A stretch of 64,000 nucleotides of DNA from VXYL01 sp965116935 (GTDB taxonomy: Bacteria; Pseudomonadota; Gammaproteobacteria; Pseudomonadales; Azotimanducaceae): contig OZ220737.1 in NCBI GenBank assembly GCA_965116935.1, positions 5,332,001 through 5,396,000 of the forward strand, read 5' to 3'. A model generated the notes under the pieces. The model was given only the letters and a program-made list of their open reading frames with translations. It was not told the origin of the DNA and searched no databases. Made by a program: the position numbers and the translations under genes. How positions within the stretch are numbered: the first letter of the stretch is position 1; the number at the start of each line of letters is the position of its first letter. Below, one piece after another: positions 1-9,330 of this stretch.

Positions 1-1
1 A

Positions 2-1162
2 CCAACGCAGGACGAACTCGCTGACGAAATTGCTGCCTTTGCCAACGCACATGGCGGCGTGTTGGTCCTTGGCGTGGACGATGCGACTCGCAACATCCTT
101 GGGATTCCGGTAGAACGGCTGGACTCCGTGGAGGCGGTGGTCACGCAGGCGTGCGAGGACTCGTTGGACCCGCGGGTTGCCCCCCTCATCAAGCGCATGA
201 CGTTGCCCGATCGCGCGGGCGTTGCCCAGCCAATCCTGCGGGTGGATGTGTCTCGAAGTCTGTTTGTCCACCGGAGTCCAAGCGGCTACTACCACCGCGT
301 TGGTGGGTCCAAGCGACCGATTCCTTCAGACTACCTCGCCCGCTTGTTCCAGCAACGCAGCCAATCGCGATTGATACGATTCGATGAAACGCCGGTTCCC
401 AACGCAACCCTCGCAGATCTTGACGAGGAGCTTTGGGGCCGGTTCAAGACGGTGCTGACCGCCAGCGCGCCGCACGAGATGCTCTCCAAGCTTGCGATGG
501 CCTCCCTCGACGAGGAAGGGACAATGCGGCCCACGGTTGCAGGCTTGTTGCTTGCCTGCACGTCGCCGGAGGCGTTCCTGCCGAACGCGTTCATTCAAGC
601 CGTCGCATACCGCGGGACGAGTGTCGTTCCGCAGGCAGACGAAGCCTATCAGCGGGACGCATCGGACCTCACAGGACCACTTGACCAGCAGATTTTCGAC
701 GCCTGCGCGTTTGTGAGAGCGAACATGCGAACGGGGGGACGCAAGAGTCCACAGGGCGGAAGGGTGGACCTTCCACAGTTCGACTTGGTCGCGGTATTCG
801 AGGCCATCGCCAACGCGGTCGCCCATCGGGACTACTCCATGCACGGGAGCAAGGTGCGCCTGCGCCTGTTCGACAACCGCTTGGAGTTGTATGTGCCTGG
901 AATGCTCGCCAACTCCATGGGGCCCGAAGATCTCCCGTTCCGGCAGGCGGCAAGAAATGAGGCGATCACCAGTTTGTTGGCGCGTTGTCCCATGCAGGAC
1001 ATAGGGCTCCCGGCGCATCGCGCGAACATCATGGACAAGCGAGGCGAAGGCGTCCCCGCCGTCCTTTCTCGAACTGTTGCGCTTGGGGGCGACGTTCCCG
1101 TGTATCGCATGCTGGGCGACTCAGAACTCTTGCTGACGATTCCAGCCGCTCCAACGATGTGA
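2..1162 (+). CDS. AlbA_2 / HATPase ATP-binding protein of the BREX locus (5' end outside window)
   Basis: The frame is open from the first bases of the window, so the start lies upstream; 386 residues are present. The N-terminal part resembles the AlbA_2 (schlafen-like) domain: a DELADEIAAFANAHGG stretch followed by VLVLGVDD. The C-terminal half has the features of a HATPase-type domain, with EAIANAVAHRDY near nt 800 and a following RLELYVPG strand. Proteins with this pair are often annotated as ATP-binding or RecG-like regulators. Its stop (1160-1162) touches the region where pglZ begins, so it is transcribed with pglZ and brxL. A role in BREX is inferred from position only; it is not one of the six core BREX type 1 genes. 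It could instead be a regulator. Confidence 0.75.
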   Translation, partial: PTQDELADEIAAFANAHGGVLVLGVDDATRNILGIPVERLDSVEAVVTQACEDSLDPRVAPLIKRMTLPDRAGVAQPILRVDVSRSLFVHRSPSGYYHRVGGSKRPIPSDYLARLFQQRSQSRLIRFDETPVPNATLADLDEELWGRFKTVLTASAPHEMLSKLAMASLDEEGTMRPTVAGLLLACTSPEAFLPNAFIQAVAYRGTSVVPQADEAYQRDASDLTGPLDQQIFDACAFVRANMRTGGRKSPQGGRVDLPQFDLVAVFEAIANAVAHRDYSMHGSKVRLRLFDNRLELYVPGMLANSMGPEDLPFRQAARNEAITSLLARCPMQDIGLPAHRANIMDKRGEGVPAVLSRTVALGGDVPVYRMLGDSELLLTIPAAPTM

Positions 1163-1176
1163 GCGGAGAGGGCAAC

Positions 1177-3507
1177 TTGAACGATCCGCAGACCGAGCCG
1201 ACGGTCATCGAGCAACTCATTCGCTCATTGCGTGGCGCGTCACGCTACAACCGAAACGACGCGGACGCTCCTGCTGCTGTGCTGTGGACAGACCCAAACT
1301 CGCAGTGGCGGCCGGTCGCCGGAGAACTCCGCCAGCGCATGCCCGAACTGCTCACGCTTGGCGACTACCTGTCCGAAGACCGCACGGGACCAGCCATCTG
1401 GCTTCGCACTGCGCTCGATGCACGACTGCCGGAAGTGGAAATCGCGGAAAGCGTCACCCCAGTTCTATATCTTCCAGGCGTGGGCCGGCAAACGTTGCGC
1501 GCGGTGGAGGAATGCCCTGACAGTCTTAAACCGTTGGTGGAGCTGCAATACCGGGGAACGTGCTGGACGCAACGCAACGGCAAGGACTGGACCGTGGAGG
1601 CTTTCCTCACATCTTCGGACGTTGGCTTAGCATTGGACGTGGGGCGCGATGCCGCCACGCGGACGGCCATGCTAGGCGCGCTTTCCCAACTCGCCATCGA
1701 GCCGATAGTCAACCTGAAGGGCAAGCGCTTGGAGCGGGAGGATTTCGACCGACTCCTCTCCGAGGATCTACCTCGCGACGTATTGGAATGGCTGAACGAC
1801 CCCGAGGCATCGAGGTCCGCTTGGAGCCCGAGTCGGTGGACGGCCTTCCGCTCCAGATGTGGCCAGGAACTGGCTTTCGACCCGGAAGAGGATGGGGAAC
1901 TGGTCGGTGCGGAACGCCTTGGTGCCCGGTCGGGTCAGTGGGACGCCGTCTGGTCGCGCTTCGCAGAATCGCCTCCGTCTTACCAAAACATCGGGGGCCT
2001 CCTGCGGCAAGCGAAGCCTAGGGACCTATTGGCAAGCCAGTCTTCATGGCCACAGAGCAACGAATCGAAAGAAGACCAACTCAGGCAACGCCTGAGTAAC
2101 CTGCGAACGAAGTCGCAAGGGGAAGCCATCGCAGAGGTACGCAGGCTGGAAGAAACCCATGGCCGGCGACGCGGCTGGGTGTGGTCGAAGCTCGGTCAAG
2201 CACCCCTCGCACAGGCGTTGCGCCATATCAGCCGCATGGCCGAAGCGGCATCCATATCCCTCGGTGGGACATCGATGGAGGAACTGGCCGAGCAGTACAC
2301 GGCCAGTGGCTACGAGGTGGACAACGCCGCGCTGGACGCTGTGGCGACTATCAGGAGCAACGCGGACTACAACGCGGTGAGTGGAGCGCTAACCGCAATC
2401 TATCGGCCTTGGCTGGAACAGGGCGCCACTCGCCTGCAAGAGCTGTCGGAGCAGGCTCCCATCCCCACGCATTCGAAGAATGCCGCCAACCTCAGTGTGG
2501 AGCCAGGAGGCGTAATCCTGTTCGCGGACGGCTTGCGGTTCGATGTGTCGCAACGGCTGGCCGCTCGAATGCGCGAGAGTGGCTTGGCACCGAAGTCGTC
2601 GTGGTGCTGGGCGGGTCTGCCGACGGTCACGGCAACCGGCAAACCCGCGGTGTCTCCCGTTACGGAGTTGATCACCGGCGCGTCGCCAGGAGATGGATTC
2701 GCTCCAGCAACTGTGGAGGGCCGGAAGACTCTGACTACAGACCGCTTCCGCAGGCTGCTGGCCGAGGCCGGGTACGAGGTCCTGTCGGCAGAGGAGACGG
2801 GCAACCCATCGACGCGCGGCTGGACCGAGGACGGCAGTCTCGACAAGCTAGGCCACGAGCGAAAGGGAAGGCTTGCGGGGCACATCGAGGAGGAGGTCGA
2901 ACTCCTGCTTGAGCGTGTGCAAGCGCTGCTGGAGGCTGGCTGGCAAGAGGTGCGCGTCGTGACCGATCACGGCTGGCTGTGGTTGCCGGGAAGCTTGCCT
3001 AAGGTGAGCTTGCCGCACTATCTGACAGAAAGCCGTTGGGCCCGTTGCGCGGCCATAAGGGAGGACGCCAAGGTCGAAGTGCCAACCAGCCCTTGGTACT
3101 GGAACGACGCAGAACGGGTGGCGTTGGCACCCGGAATCGCGTGCTTCAAGTCGGGGGAAGAGTATGCACACGGCGGCCTAAGCCCGCAGGAGAGCATCGT
3201 GCCCGTGATTACTGTGGCGGCACCCACCACTGTTGGCGGCGACGCCACCATCAAGGCTATCTCCTGGCGCGGCTTGCGCTGCCGCGTACAGGTGGAAGGC
3301 GGTGCCCAGGGCCTGCTGGTGCAATTGCGAACCAAGGTGAACGATCCGGCCAGCGCAATTTGCGAGTCGCGAGAGGTCGACTCCAACGGCATCGCGAGTT
3401 TACTGCTCGAAGACGAGGACCACGAAGGCTCGTCCGCAGTGGTTGTGGTGGTGGACGCCAACGACCGAGCTGTCGTGCAAGAGGCGACCATCGTGGGAGG
3501 CGAATGA
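1177..3507 (+). CDS. pglZ: BREX-1 phosphatase-like protein PglZ (type B)
   Basis: A 776-residue PglZ-domain protein, the alkaline-phosphatase-fold core component of BREX phage exclusion. Metal-site-like motifs are visible: DGLRFDV (Asp451), TDHGWLW (Asp597, His598) and YAHGGLS (His665), in the order expected for the fold. The length fits type B PglZ. Two starts are possible: TTG at 1177, which has GGAGAGG about six bases upstream, and GTG at 1159, which overlaps the previous stop; I chose TTG for its ribosome-binding site and because family members begin close to the VIEQLIRSLR stretch. The end overlaps brxL by four bases (ATGA), so the two are probably translationally coupled. pglX, brxC, brxB and brxA would be expected upstream of the window. 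Confidence 0.9.
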   Translation: MNDPQTEPTVIEQLIRSLRGASRYNRNDADAPAAVLWTDPNSQWRPVAGELRQRMPELLTLGDYLSEDRTGPAIWLRTALDARLPEVEIAESVTPVLYLPGVGRQTLRAVEECPDSLKPLVELQYRGTCWTQRNGKDWTVEAFLTSSDVGLALDVGRDAATRTAMLGALSQLAIEPIVNLKGKRLEREDFDRLLSEDLPRDVLEWLNDPEASRSAWSPSRWTAFRSRCGQELAFDPEEDGELVGAERLGARSGQWDAVWSRFAESPPSYQNIGGLLRQAKPRDLLASQSSWPQSNESKEDQLRQRLSNLRTKSQGEAIAEVRRLEETHGRRRGWVWSKLGQAPLAQALRHISRMAEAASISLGGTSMEELAEQYTASGYEVDNAALDAVATIRSNADYNAVSGALTAIYRPWLEQGATRLQELSEQAPIPTHSKNAANLSVEPGGVILFADGLRFDVSQRLAARMRESGLAPKSSWCWAGLPTVTATGKPAVSPVTELITGASPGDGFAPATVEGRKTLTTDRFRRLLAEAGYEVLSAEETGNPSTRGWTEDGSLDKLGHERKGRLAGHIEEEVELLLERVQALLEAGWQEVRVVTDHGWLWLPGSLPKVSLPHYLTESRWARCAAIREDAKVEVPTSPWYWNDAERVALAPGIACFKSGEEYAHGGLSPQESIVPVITVAAPTTVGGDATIKAISWRGLRCRVQVEGGAQGLLVQLRTKVNDPASAICESREVDSNGIASLLLEDEDHEGSSAVVVVVDANDRAVVQEATIVGGE

Positions 3508-5558
3508 CGATGGAACTCGATGACCTCGACCAGCGTGCGGCGGCGGCTTTCGATGGCTACTTGGTGCGCAAGGATCTGGTGCGCAGGTACAGCCGGGAGT
3601 ATCCGGTGCCCACCTATGTGGTCGAGTTCCTCCTGGGGCGCTATTGCGCGAGCACCGATGAACAGGAGATCGAGGAAGGGCTCGCCATCGTCGAACGACA
3701 ACTGGCGGACCGCACGGTAAGGACGGGGGAAGAAGAGCTCTTCAAGGCGCGCTCTCGGGATCGAGGTTCTGTCAAGCTCATCGACATCGTGCGGGCCCGG
3801 CTAGACGCCAAGACAGACTCGTTCATCGCCGAGCTTCCGAGCGTCGCCTTGCGCGACGCAAGCATCGACGACCAGTTGGTCAAACAACACGAGCGGATGC
3901 TCACCGACGGGTTCTACGCAGAGGTCACGCTTAGCTACGATGCCACCATCGCGCAAGAGAAGGGCGGCCGGCCATTCGCAATCGACAGCCTAAGGCCGAT
4001 TCAGCTCTCCAAAGCGGACGTGCTCGACGTCTTCCAACGAGCAAGGCACGAGTTCAACGCTCAGGAATGGCGCTGCCTCCTGCTGCGCAGCGTAGGGCTA
4101 GAGCCGGCGCGTCTCAGCGAACGGGCACAGACGGTAGCCCTTCTGCGCATGGTCCCATTCGTCGAACGCAACTACAACATGGCAGAACTCGGGCCACGCG
4201 GGACCGGCAAGAGCCATCTCTATCAGCAGATTTCGCCCTACTCGCACCTGATTTCCGGCGGCAAGGCCACTGTTGCCAAGATGTTCGTCAACAACGCCAA
4301 CGGGCAACGGGGCCTCGTCTGCCAGTACGACGTGGTCTGCTTCGACGAGATCTCTGGCGTCTCGTTCGACCAAAAGGACGGAGTCAACATCCTGAAGGGC
4401 TACATGGAGTCCGGCGAGTTCTCCAGGGGCAAGGAGAGCATCCGAGCGGAAGGCGGCGTGGTCATGGTCGGGAACTTCGATGTCGAGGTCGAGCATCAGC
4501 AGCGTGTCGGCCACCTTCTCAGCCCATTGCCACGGGAGATGCGCGACGACACCGCCTTCATGGACCGCATCCACGCCTACGCCCCCGGATGGGATTTCCC
4601 GAAGCTCAATCCGTCCGAGCACTTCACCGACCATTTCGGGCTCGTGAGCGACTTCCTGTCCGAATGCTGGAGCAGGCTCCGCACGGGCAGCAGGGTTGCG
4701 GTGCTGCAGGGGCGCGTCAACTACGGTGGGGCCTTGAGTGGTCGGGACATCACCGCCGTCAACAAGACGATGAGCGGATTGCTGAAACTGCTCTACCCAG
4801 ACCCAGAAGCGCCAGTGCCGGACGACGAGTTGGAAGAGTTGGCCAGGGTCGCGCTGGAAGCTAGGCGTCGCGTCAAGGAGCAGCAGAAACGCGTGTTCCG
4901 GAGTGAGTTCCGCAACACGCACTTCAGCTACGCCATCGGCGAGGACGGCGTAGAGAAGTTCGTGGCCACCCCGGAGCTGCACAGCGATGAAGCGATCGAG
5001 GCGGACCCGTTGCCGCCTGGTCAGGTCTGGGCCATGAGCCCTGGGGGCGCCGAGGCGAGTCCGAGTCTGTACCGCATTGAAGTTACCGTCGGTCGAGGTA
5101 GCGGGGTCAGCATCCTCAATTCGCCAATCCCACCCGCCTTCCGCGAGAGTGTCCGCTATGCAGAACAGAATCTCTACACGCGAGCACCGGCACTTGTCGG
5201 TGACCGCAATCCGCGCGAGCACGAATTCTCCGTGCAACTGCGCGCCATGGACAACGCGCGTAGCGGGGCTTCGCTCGGAGTTCCTGCGTTGTTGGCCCTA
5301 TGCGGCGGATTGCTTGAGAAGAGCAACCGAGGGGGACTCATCGTCGTGGGCGCGCTCAATCTTGGCGGTTCTACCGAGCCATTGGGCAATCCGGTAGGTA
5401 TTGTCGAGGCAGCCGTTGAAAAATCCGCTGACACAGTGCTGATGCCGGTCTCTGCCCGGCGGCAGCTAATCGACCTGTCGGACGATATGGCAACGAGAAT
5501 CAACGTCCAGTTCTATTCGGACACGACGGACGCACTGTTGAAGGCGCTGCTCGTGTAG
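3504..5558 (+). CDS. brxL: BREX protein BrxL, Lon-like AAA+ protein
   Basis: A 684-residue protein matching BrxL, the Lon-related component that ends BREX type 1 operons. A Walker A motif GPRGTGKS is at residues 230-237, followed by a Walker B-like VVCFDEISG. The C-terminal Lon-like domain keeps a candidate Ser/Lys dyad: Ser590 in SGASLGV and Lys640 in AVEKSAD. BrxL has been shown in other organisms to be a DNA-binding AAA+ ring, so proteolysis should not be assumed. The ATG at 3504 overlaps the pglZ stop and has GGGAGG upstream; a second ATG at 3510 is possible. It is the last BREX gene here. Confidence 0.93.
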   Translation: MTMELDDLDQRAAAAFDGYLVRKDLVRRYSREYPVPTYVVEFLLGRYCASTDEQEIEEGLAIVERQLADRTVRTGEEELFKARSRDRGSVKLIDIVRARLDAKTDSFIAELPSVALRDASIDDQLVKQHERMLTDGFYAEVTLSYDATIAQEKGGRPFAIDSLRPIQLSKADVLDVFQRARHEFNAQEWRCLLLRSVGLEPARLSERAQTVALLRMVPFVERNYNMAELGPRGTGKSHLYQQISPYSHLISGGKATVAKMFVNNANGQRGLVCQYDVVCFDEISGVSFDQKDGVNILKGYMESGEFSRGKESIRAEGGVVMVGNFDVEVEHQQRVGHLLSPLPREMRDDTAFMDRIHAYAPGWDFPKLNPSEHFTDHFGLVSDFLSECWSRLRTGSRVAVLQGRVNYGGALSGRDITAVNKTMSGLLKLLYPDPEAPVPDDELEELARVALEARRRVKEQQKRVFRSEFRNTHFSYAIGEDGVEKFVATPELHSDEAIEADPLPPGQVWAMSPGGAEASPSLYRIEVTVGRGSGVSILNSPIPPAFRESVRYAEQNLYTRAPALVGDRNPREHEFSVQLRAMDNARSGASLGVPALLALCGGLLEKSNRGGLIVVGALNLGGSTEPLGNPVGIVEAAVEKSADTVLMPVSARRQLIDLSDDMATRINVQFYSDTTDALLKALLV

Positions 5559-5579
5559 CACGAGGTGCCCGCAGGAACC

Positions 5580-5597
5580 GCAAGAACCCGCTCTTGC
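5580..5597 (+). terminator. weak hairpin after brxL
   Basis: GCAAGA and TCTTGC form a perfect 6-bp stem with a 6-base loop 22 bases after the brxL stop. There is no T-run after it, so intrinsic termination is only a possibility. Confidence 0.25.
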
Positions 5598-5651
5598 CGC
5601 GGATGGGGCAAAACGACACACTAGCGGCATTGGCCATCAGCGGAGGCGAAC

Positions 5652-6086
5652 ATGCAGATTGAGTCGTTGGGGCACGTTGTCATCAAGGTGCGGGACGTCG
5701 AGCGTGCCGAGGCGTTCTACAACGGCGTGTTGGGCCTGCCCATCGTCGCTCGCAGCGACCAGATGCCCATGACCTTCTTTTCGCTCGGCAATCATCACGA
5801 CTTCGCGGTGCTCGGTTTGGGCGACGACGCCGAAGAGGCGCCGCGCAAGGCGGCCGGGCTTGCCCATGTGGCGTTCAAGATTGGCGAGTCGCTCGATGAA
5901 CTGCGAGATGCGAAGCGGCACCTAGACGACGCCGGCATCAAGTGCGCCCCGGTGGATCACGAGGTCACGCAATCGCTTTACTTTGCGGACCCAGACGGGA
6001 ACCAGGTAGAGCTGTACGTGGACACTTCGGACGTCTGGAAGGAAGAGCCGCAGCGAGTGGCGCAGGGCACGAAGCTCGAACTCTAG
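5652..6086 (+). CDS. VOC family metalloenzyme (glyoxalase/dioxygenase superfamily)
   Basis: A 144-residue single-unit vicinal oxygen chelate protein. The N-terminal beta-alpha-beta module starts with LGHVVIKV and carries the usual AEAFYNGVLGL helix; the second module ends in DPDGNQVELYV. The likely metal ligands are His8, His72 and Glu120, as in extradiol-dioxygenase-like and glyoxalase-like members. A strong GGAGG lies nine bases before the ATG. The substrate cannot be told from sequence. It sits alone between the BREX operon and a convergent hydrolase gene and need not be related to defence. Confidence 0.85.
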   Translation: MQIESLGHVVIKVRDVERAEAFYNGVLGLPIVARSDQMPMTFFSLGNHHDFAVLGLGDDAEEAPRKAAGLAHVAFKIGESLDELRDAKRHLDDAGIKCAPVDHEVTQSLYFADPDGNQVELYVDTSDVWKEEPQRVAQGTKLEL

Positions 6087-6090
6087 CTCA

Positions 6091-6126
6091 GGACGGGCGG
6101 GGACAAGCCCGGGACAAGCCCCGTCC
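6091..6126. repeat. GGACGGG/CCCGTCC intergenic palindrome
   Basis: GGACGGG (6091-6097) pairs with CCCGTCC (6120-6126) in the 70-base gap between the convergent VOC and hydrolase genes. The internal GGACAAGCCC words recur in the hairpin at 20192-20212. It may act as a bidirectional terminator or be a small REP-type element. Confidence 0.4.
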
Positions 6127-6156
6127 CTGCGAAGTCCTCGGAAGTACCGCCGGGCG

Positions 6157-7353
6157 TCAGTTCTCGATGCGCCAATCTGCCACGGCTTGGGAGAATCGGC
6201 GGGCGAGCTCTCGGTTCGTCTCTAGGCGGCTGTCACCCCAGTAGCCGGCTTGGTAGGGCGGTCCCCACATCGGCTGGGCGTCCCAGTGGCAGTTGATGTA
6301 CGCGAGGGCGCGGATGGAGCGCCGGTGTTCGTGCAGGAAGCGGAAGAGCGGCGCATACCAAGCGTGCCAGATCTCCTCCTCGCTGAGCATCCGCTCGCCG
6401 TCGCCGGCCGTGCCGTCCCACAGCGGCCCGGTGAATCGACGGGTGAGGCGCTTGAGGTCATAGCCCAGCGGCGCCGCCTCCGCCACCATCACCGGCTTGC
6501 CCGACGTTTCGGCAAGCACCAGCACTTCCTCAGCCAGTTGCCTCGCGGCCCTAGGCCTCGCGCCGGTTGTGGGCCGTTCGTCGGGGTGCAGAAACCAGGA
6601 GAAGGCGAGCCAATCGACGTAGTCGTCTCCCGGATACCAGGCGCGGATGTCTTCGTGCTCGCCGTCGAGGATGTCGTCGAGCGGCGACGCGGACGCCTGC
6701 CAGACAAACTGCACGTTGGCGGCGAGGGCGCGGGAGCGAAGCCGATCGACGATGTAGCGGAACACACGCCGGAAGCGATCCGCATCCTCGTAGCCGGCGT
6801 TCCACGCGCCGTCGAACTCATAGCCGATGCACAGAAACACCTGCCCCAGAACGTCGGCGAAGAGGTGGCCTAGGTGGTCGATCTCAGCGTCGTAGGCGCC
6901 GGCCAAGATGGCGTCGATACCGCCGAACCGCGCCGCTTCCGTCAAGTCAAGCCCCACAGCCAAGTGCCTCGCTCCGAACGCGGTGGCGGTGCGGTGGGCG
7001 TTGACCGGACCCGCGCCCCAAGAGTGCTCGAAATCCACCCGCTCGCCACGCTCGTCCAGGCCAAGACCGCCGAAGCCATCCGCCTTCGAGCGCAGGTTGT
7101 AGAGCGAGAGGTAAGCAGTCAGGCCATCGGGCGCCGGACAGCAGCCACTGGCGAGATAGCCGCGAATGGAGTCCAAGTCCTGCCCTATGAAGAGCAGGCG
7201 GGGTTCGTCACCGACAACGACGGTCGGCCACATTGCCAAGACCAGCGCCACAACCCGGTAGCGACGCGCGCATCGCCCAACACGCGAACTCCGATGCTTG
7301 ACGCACCCCGAGACGGCACCACGAGTCGTCGCTGACGGACGGGCCAATCGCAC
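6157..7353 (-). CDS. secreted GH26-like TIM-barrel glycoside hydrolase
   Basis: A predicted exported protein of up to 398 residues. The segment CIGYEFDGAWNAGY has the pattern of the GH26-type acid/base region (a strand ending in Glu, then a Trp/Asn-rich loop), and KPVMVAEAAP supplies a candidate second catalytic Glu. Aromatic motifs such as NCHWD and WGPPYQAGYWG near the C-terminus fit a sugar-binding cleft. The start is uncertain: GTG 7353 keeps an arginine-rich region before the hydrophobic VVALVLAMWPTVVVG segment and makes a normal signal peptide; GTG 7251 and ATG 7233 are shorter options. The open frame runs on to 7551 but that would overlap the divergent lipoprotein gene. Substrate unknown. 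Confidence 0.6.
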   Translation of the reverse strand: MRLARPSATTRGAVSGCVKHRSSRVGRCARRYRVVALVLAMWPTVVVGDEPRLLFIGQDLDSIRGYLASGCCPAPDGLTAYLSLYNLRSKADGFGGLGLDERGERVDFEHSWGAGPVNAHRTATAFGARHLAVGLDLTEAARFGGIDAILAGAYDAEIDHLGHLFADVLGQVFLCIGYEFDGAWNAGYEDADRFRRVFRYIVDRLRSRALAANVQFVWQASASPLDDILDGEHEDIRAWYPGDDYVDWLAFSWFLHPDERPTTGARPRAARQLAEEVLVLAETSGKPVMVAEAAPLGYDLKRLTRRFTGPLWDGTAGDGERMLSEEEIWHAWYAPLFRFLHEHRRSIRALAYINCHWDAQPMWGPPYQAGYWGDSRLETNRELARRFSQAVADWRIEN

Positions 7354-7414
7354 TCCGTACCTGCTGCGGGCCTCGTAGAATGCCCCAAGAATCCCGCACG
7401 AGGTAGCCGCGAGC

Positions 7415-8566
7415 ATGTCGATGCACATCTGGAAATCCTGGCGAGGCACCGTCGTGATGGGAGTCGTTGCCGGCGTCGTGGCAACGCACCTCGCCGCCTG
7501 TGACACGGCCGAGCGCGAGGCAAGCGCCGAGATATCCGCGGGTGATGCCACCTCTGCGATCGTTCCCGCACCGACCTATCACGAACCCTACGGCCCGCCC
7601 GGCGCTGGCGCTGCCTTTAACGCGGCTATCGCGCTGCGTGAAGTCTTGACCGAAGAGCAGGCGAGCGTCCTCACGCTGCCAATCGACAGCCCGCTGCGTG
7701 GCAATTGGTCGAACCTCCCGGCAAGCATGGTGAGCTTCGATCACAACGGTGTCCGGCTCGGCGACCTGACGCCAGAGCAGCTTGCGCGGGTCTATGACTT
7801 TCTAGCCGCGGCGCTCGGCCCGCACGGCTACGAGACCGTCACGCAGGTCGTGGCGGCGGAGGCGGTGCTGTCGGACTCGCTTTGGTCTGGACTGCAGGGT
7901 TGGTCGGAAGGTAACTATTGGCTCGCGTTATTTGGTGACCCGACGCCCGCGGGTGCGTGGGGTTGGCAGTTCGGCGGCCACCACCTTGCCGTCAACGGCA
8001 GCTTCGCTGACGGCAAGACCACAGGTCTTTCGCCCACCTTCGTTGGTGTGGAACCTGCCGCGTTCTGCGTGGCCGACATGCACATGGCACCCCTCTCGGA
8101 GGAGCTCGAGGCGGGTCGCGCGGTCATGCGGGCGCTGCCAGCACAAATGCGGGCCGAGGCGACCATCGAGAGCACACGAATGCAGGCCGGCGCTGGCAGG
8201 GATGGGCAGATACCGCAGGTGCAAGGCAGCGCGGTCGCGAACTGGCCGGACGAGCCCCGCGCCCTGTTGCTGCAAACCATCCTCCACTGGGTGGCGCTGC
8301 AACCCCCCGAACACGCCGCGTCGCGTATGGCGGCATTGGCGTCGGGCGTCGATGACCTGCACTTTGCGTGGAGCGGCGCTATCGAAGGCGACGGTGACGA
8401 GACCTATTTCCGCATTCAGGGCCCGAGCCTCATCGTCGAGTTTTCCGTCCAGGACGCCGGCGCAAGTGGGCATTTCCACTCCGTGTACCGCGATCCCACG
8501 AACGAGTACGGAAGCGGAAGTCGTGGCCTGCTAGGCCGCACCGTAGAAGGCGGCGCTGGCTCCTAG
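7415..8566 (+). CDS. DUF3500 family lipoprotein
   Basis: A 383-residue lipoprotein. The N-terminus has a hydrophobic stretch VVMGVVAGVVATHLAAC with the lipobox LAAC ending at Cys29. The rest matches DUF3500: ALGPHGYETV, the histidine-containing FGGHHLAVN segment, and the closing FHSVYRDPTNEYG. The enzymatic activity of DUF3500 proteins is not established as far as I know; the conserved His and Asp/Glu residues suggest a metal or catalytic site. It is divergent from the hydrolase at 6157-7353 and the two probably share a promoter region near 7354-7414. Confidence 0.8.
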   Translation: MSMHIWKSWRGTVVMGVVAGVVATHLAACDTAEREASAEISAGDATSAIVPAPTYHEPYGPPGAGAAFNAAIALREVLTEEQASVLTLPIDSPLRGNWSNLPASMVSFDHNGVRLGDLTPEQLARVYDFLAAALGPHGYETVTQVVAAEAVLSDSLWSGLQGWSEGNYWLALFGDPTPAGAWGWQFGGHHLAVNGSFADGKTTGLSPTFVGVEPAAFCVADMHMAPLSEELEAGRAVMRALPAQMRAEATIESTRMQAGAGRDGQIPQVQGSAVANWPDEPRALLLQTILHWVALQPPEHAASRMAALASGVDDLHFAWSGAIEGDGDETYFRIQGPSLIVEFSVQDAGASGHFHSVYRDPTNEYGSGSRGLLGRTVEGGAGS

Positions 8567-8588
8567 CCGGAGGGGTGGGCGCAAGCGG

Positions 8589-9008
8589 CTACACGTCTGT
8601 CAAGCACGCGCACAGCCACTCGCCGCGCTCGTTGGGGTCGTTCGAGTTGCACGTGAACTGACCTTGCGGGCCACGTCGCGCCTCTAGGGGCGAATACCAG
8701 CCGTTCGGCCAGTCGTCGCAGAGGTCGTCCTTGTCGAACGTGATGACAGCGAGCCCCACCACTGCAGCGGCGAGAAGTCCCCAGCCGAGGACCTGTCCCC
8801 CGGTCAAACACTGTCCAGCCGCGTCTCGCAGACACAGCGCAACGGGCGGCCCGTCCGGGGTTGGCGTGCCACCGATCGGGACGGTCATCTCGACGCCGGA
8901 AACAAGGTTTGCGCTACCGAGCTTCGGCGTCACCTCGACCGTATGGGTGTTCGCACACCCCGCCAAGGTCAAAGTCGTAGCTAGCGCAAGGAACCCAACC
9001 GGCTGCAT
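8589..9008 (-). CDS. small lipoprotein with one membrane segment, unknown function
   Basis: A 139-residue protein. I chose the ATG at 9008 because the residues after it form a clear lipoprotein signal (FLALATTLTLAGC). After the lipidation site there is a short domain, then a hydrophobic segment GWGLLAAAVVGLAVITF, then a cysteine-rich tail with six Cys. I do not recognise the family. The open frame continues upstream to 9140, but that part is arginine-rich and lacks a plausible start signal. It is convergent with the DUF3500 gene. Confidence 0.55.
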   Translation of the reverse strand: MQPVGFLALATTLTLAGCANTHTVEVTPKLGSANLVSGVEMTVPIGGTPTPDGPPVALCLRDAAGQCLTGGQVLGWGLLAAAVVGLAVITFDKDDLCDDWPNGWYSPLEARRGPQGQFTCNSNDPNERGEWLCACLTDV

Positions 9009-9330
9009 TGTGCGCACGAGGAGGCTGCGGGGTAGAAATCGCGCGGACACGCCCCGTATGCGACGGGCCGTCGCAGTTTCTACGGCGCAGCCGCCTAGCC
9101 GTCCATAGGCGCGGCTTGCGTCGGATGGCGTTGGGGTCATGTCGGCGGACGCGGCGGCGTGATTCCCGCCGTTGCTTCAATGGCCATGGTCGGCTCCCTC
9201 AAGCAATGCGGTAGTCCGAGCCCCGGCGCCGAATCGACCCGACGGCAGGGCTGCGCCAGATCTGCTCTTGAGTCTACACCTTGCTGCGGTCTCCGGCTGC
9301 CGGTGGCCGCGGGCACCAATCGACGAGCGA
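9009..9330. other. gap of about 320 bp without a convincing gene
   Basis: It lies between the small lipoprotein gene and the 3' end of the selenoprotein gene, both on the minus strand. The frames here are short and arginine-rich, typical of high-GC noise. The promoter of the small lipoprotein gene should be within it, but no clear -35/-10 pair was found. Confidence 0.4.
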
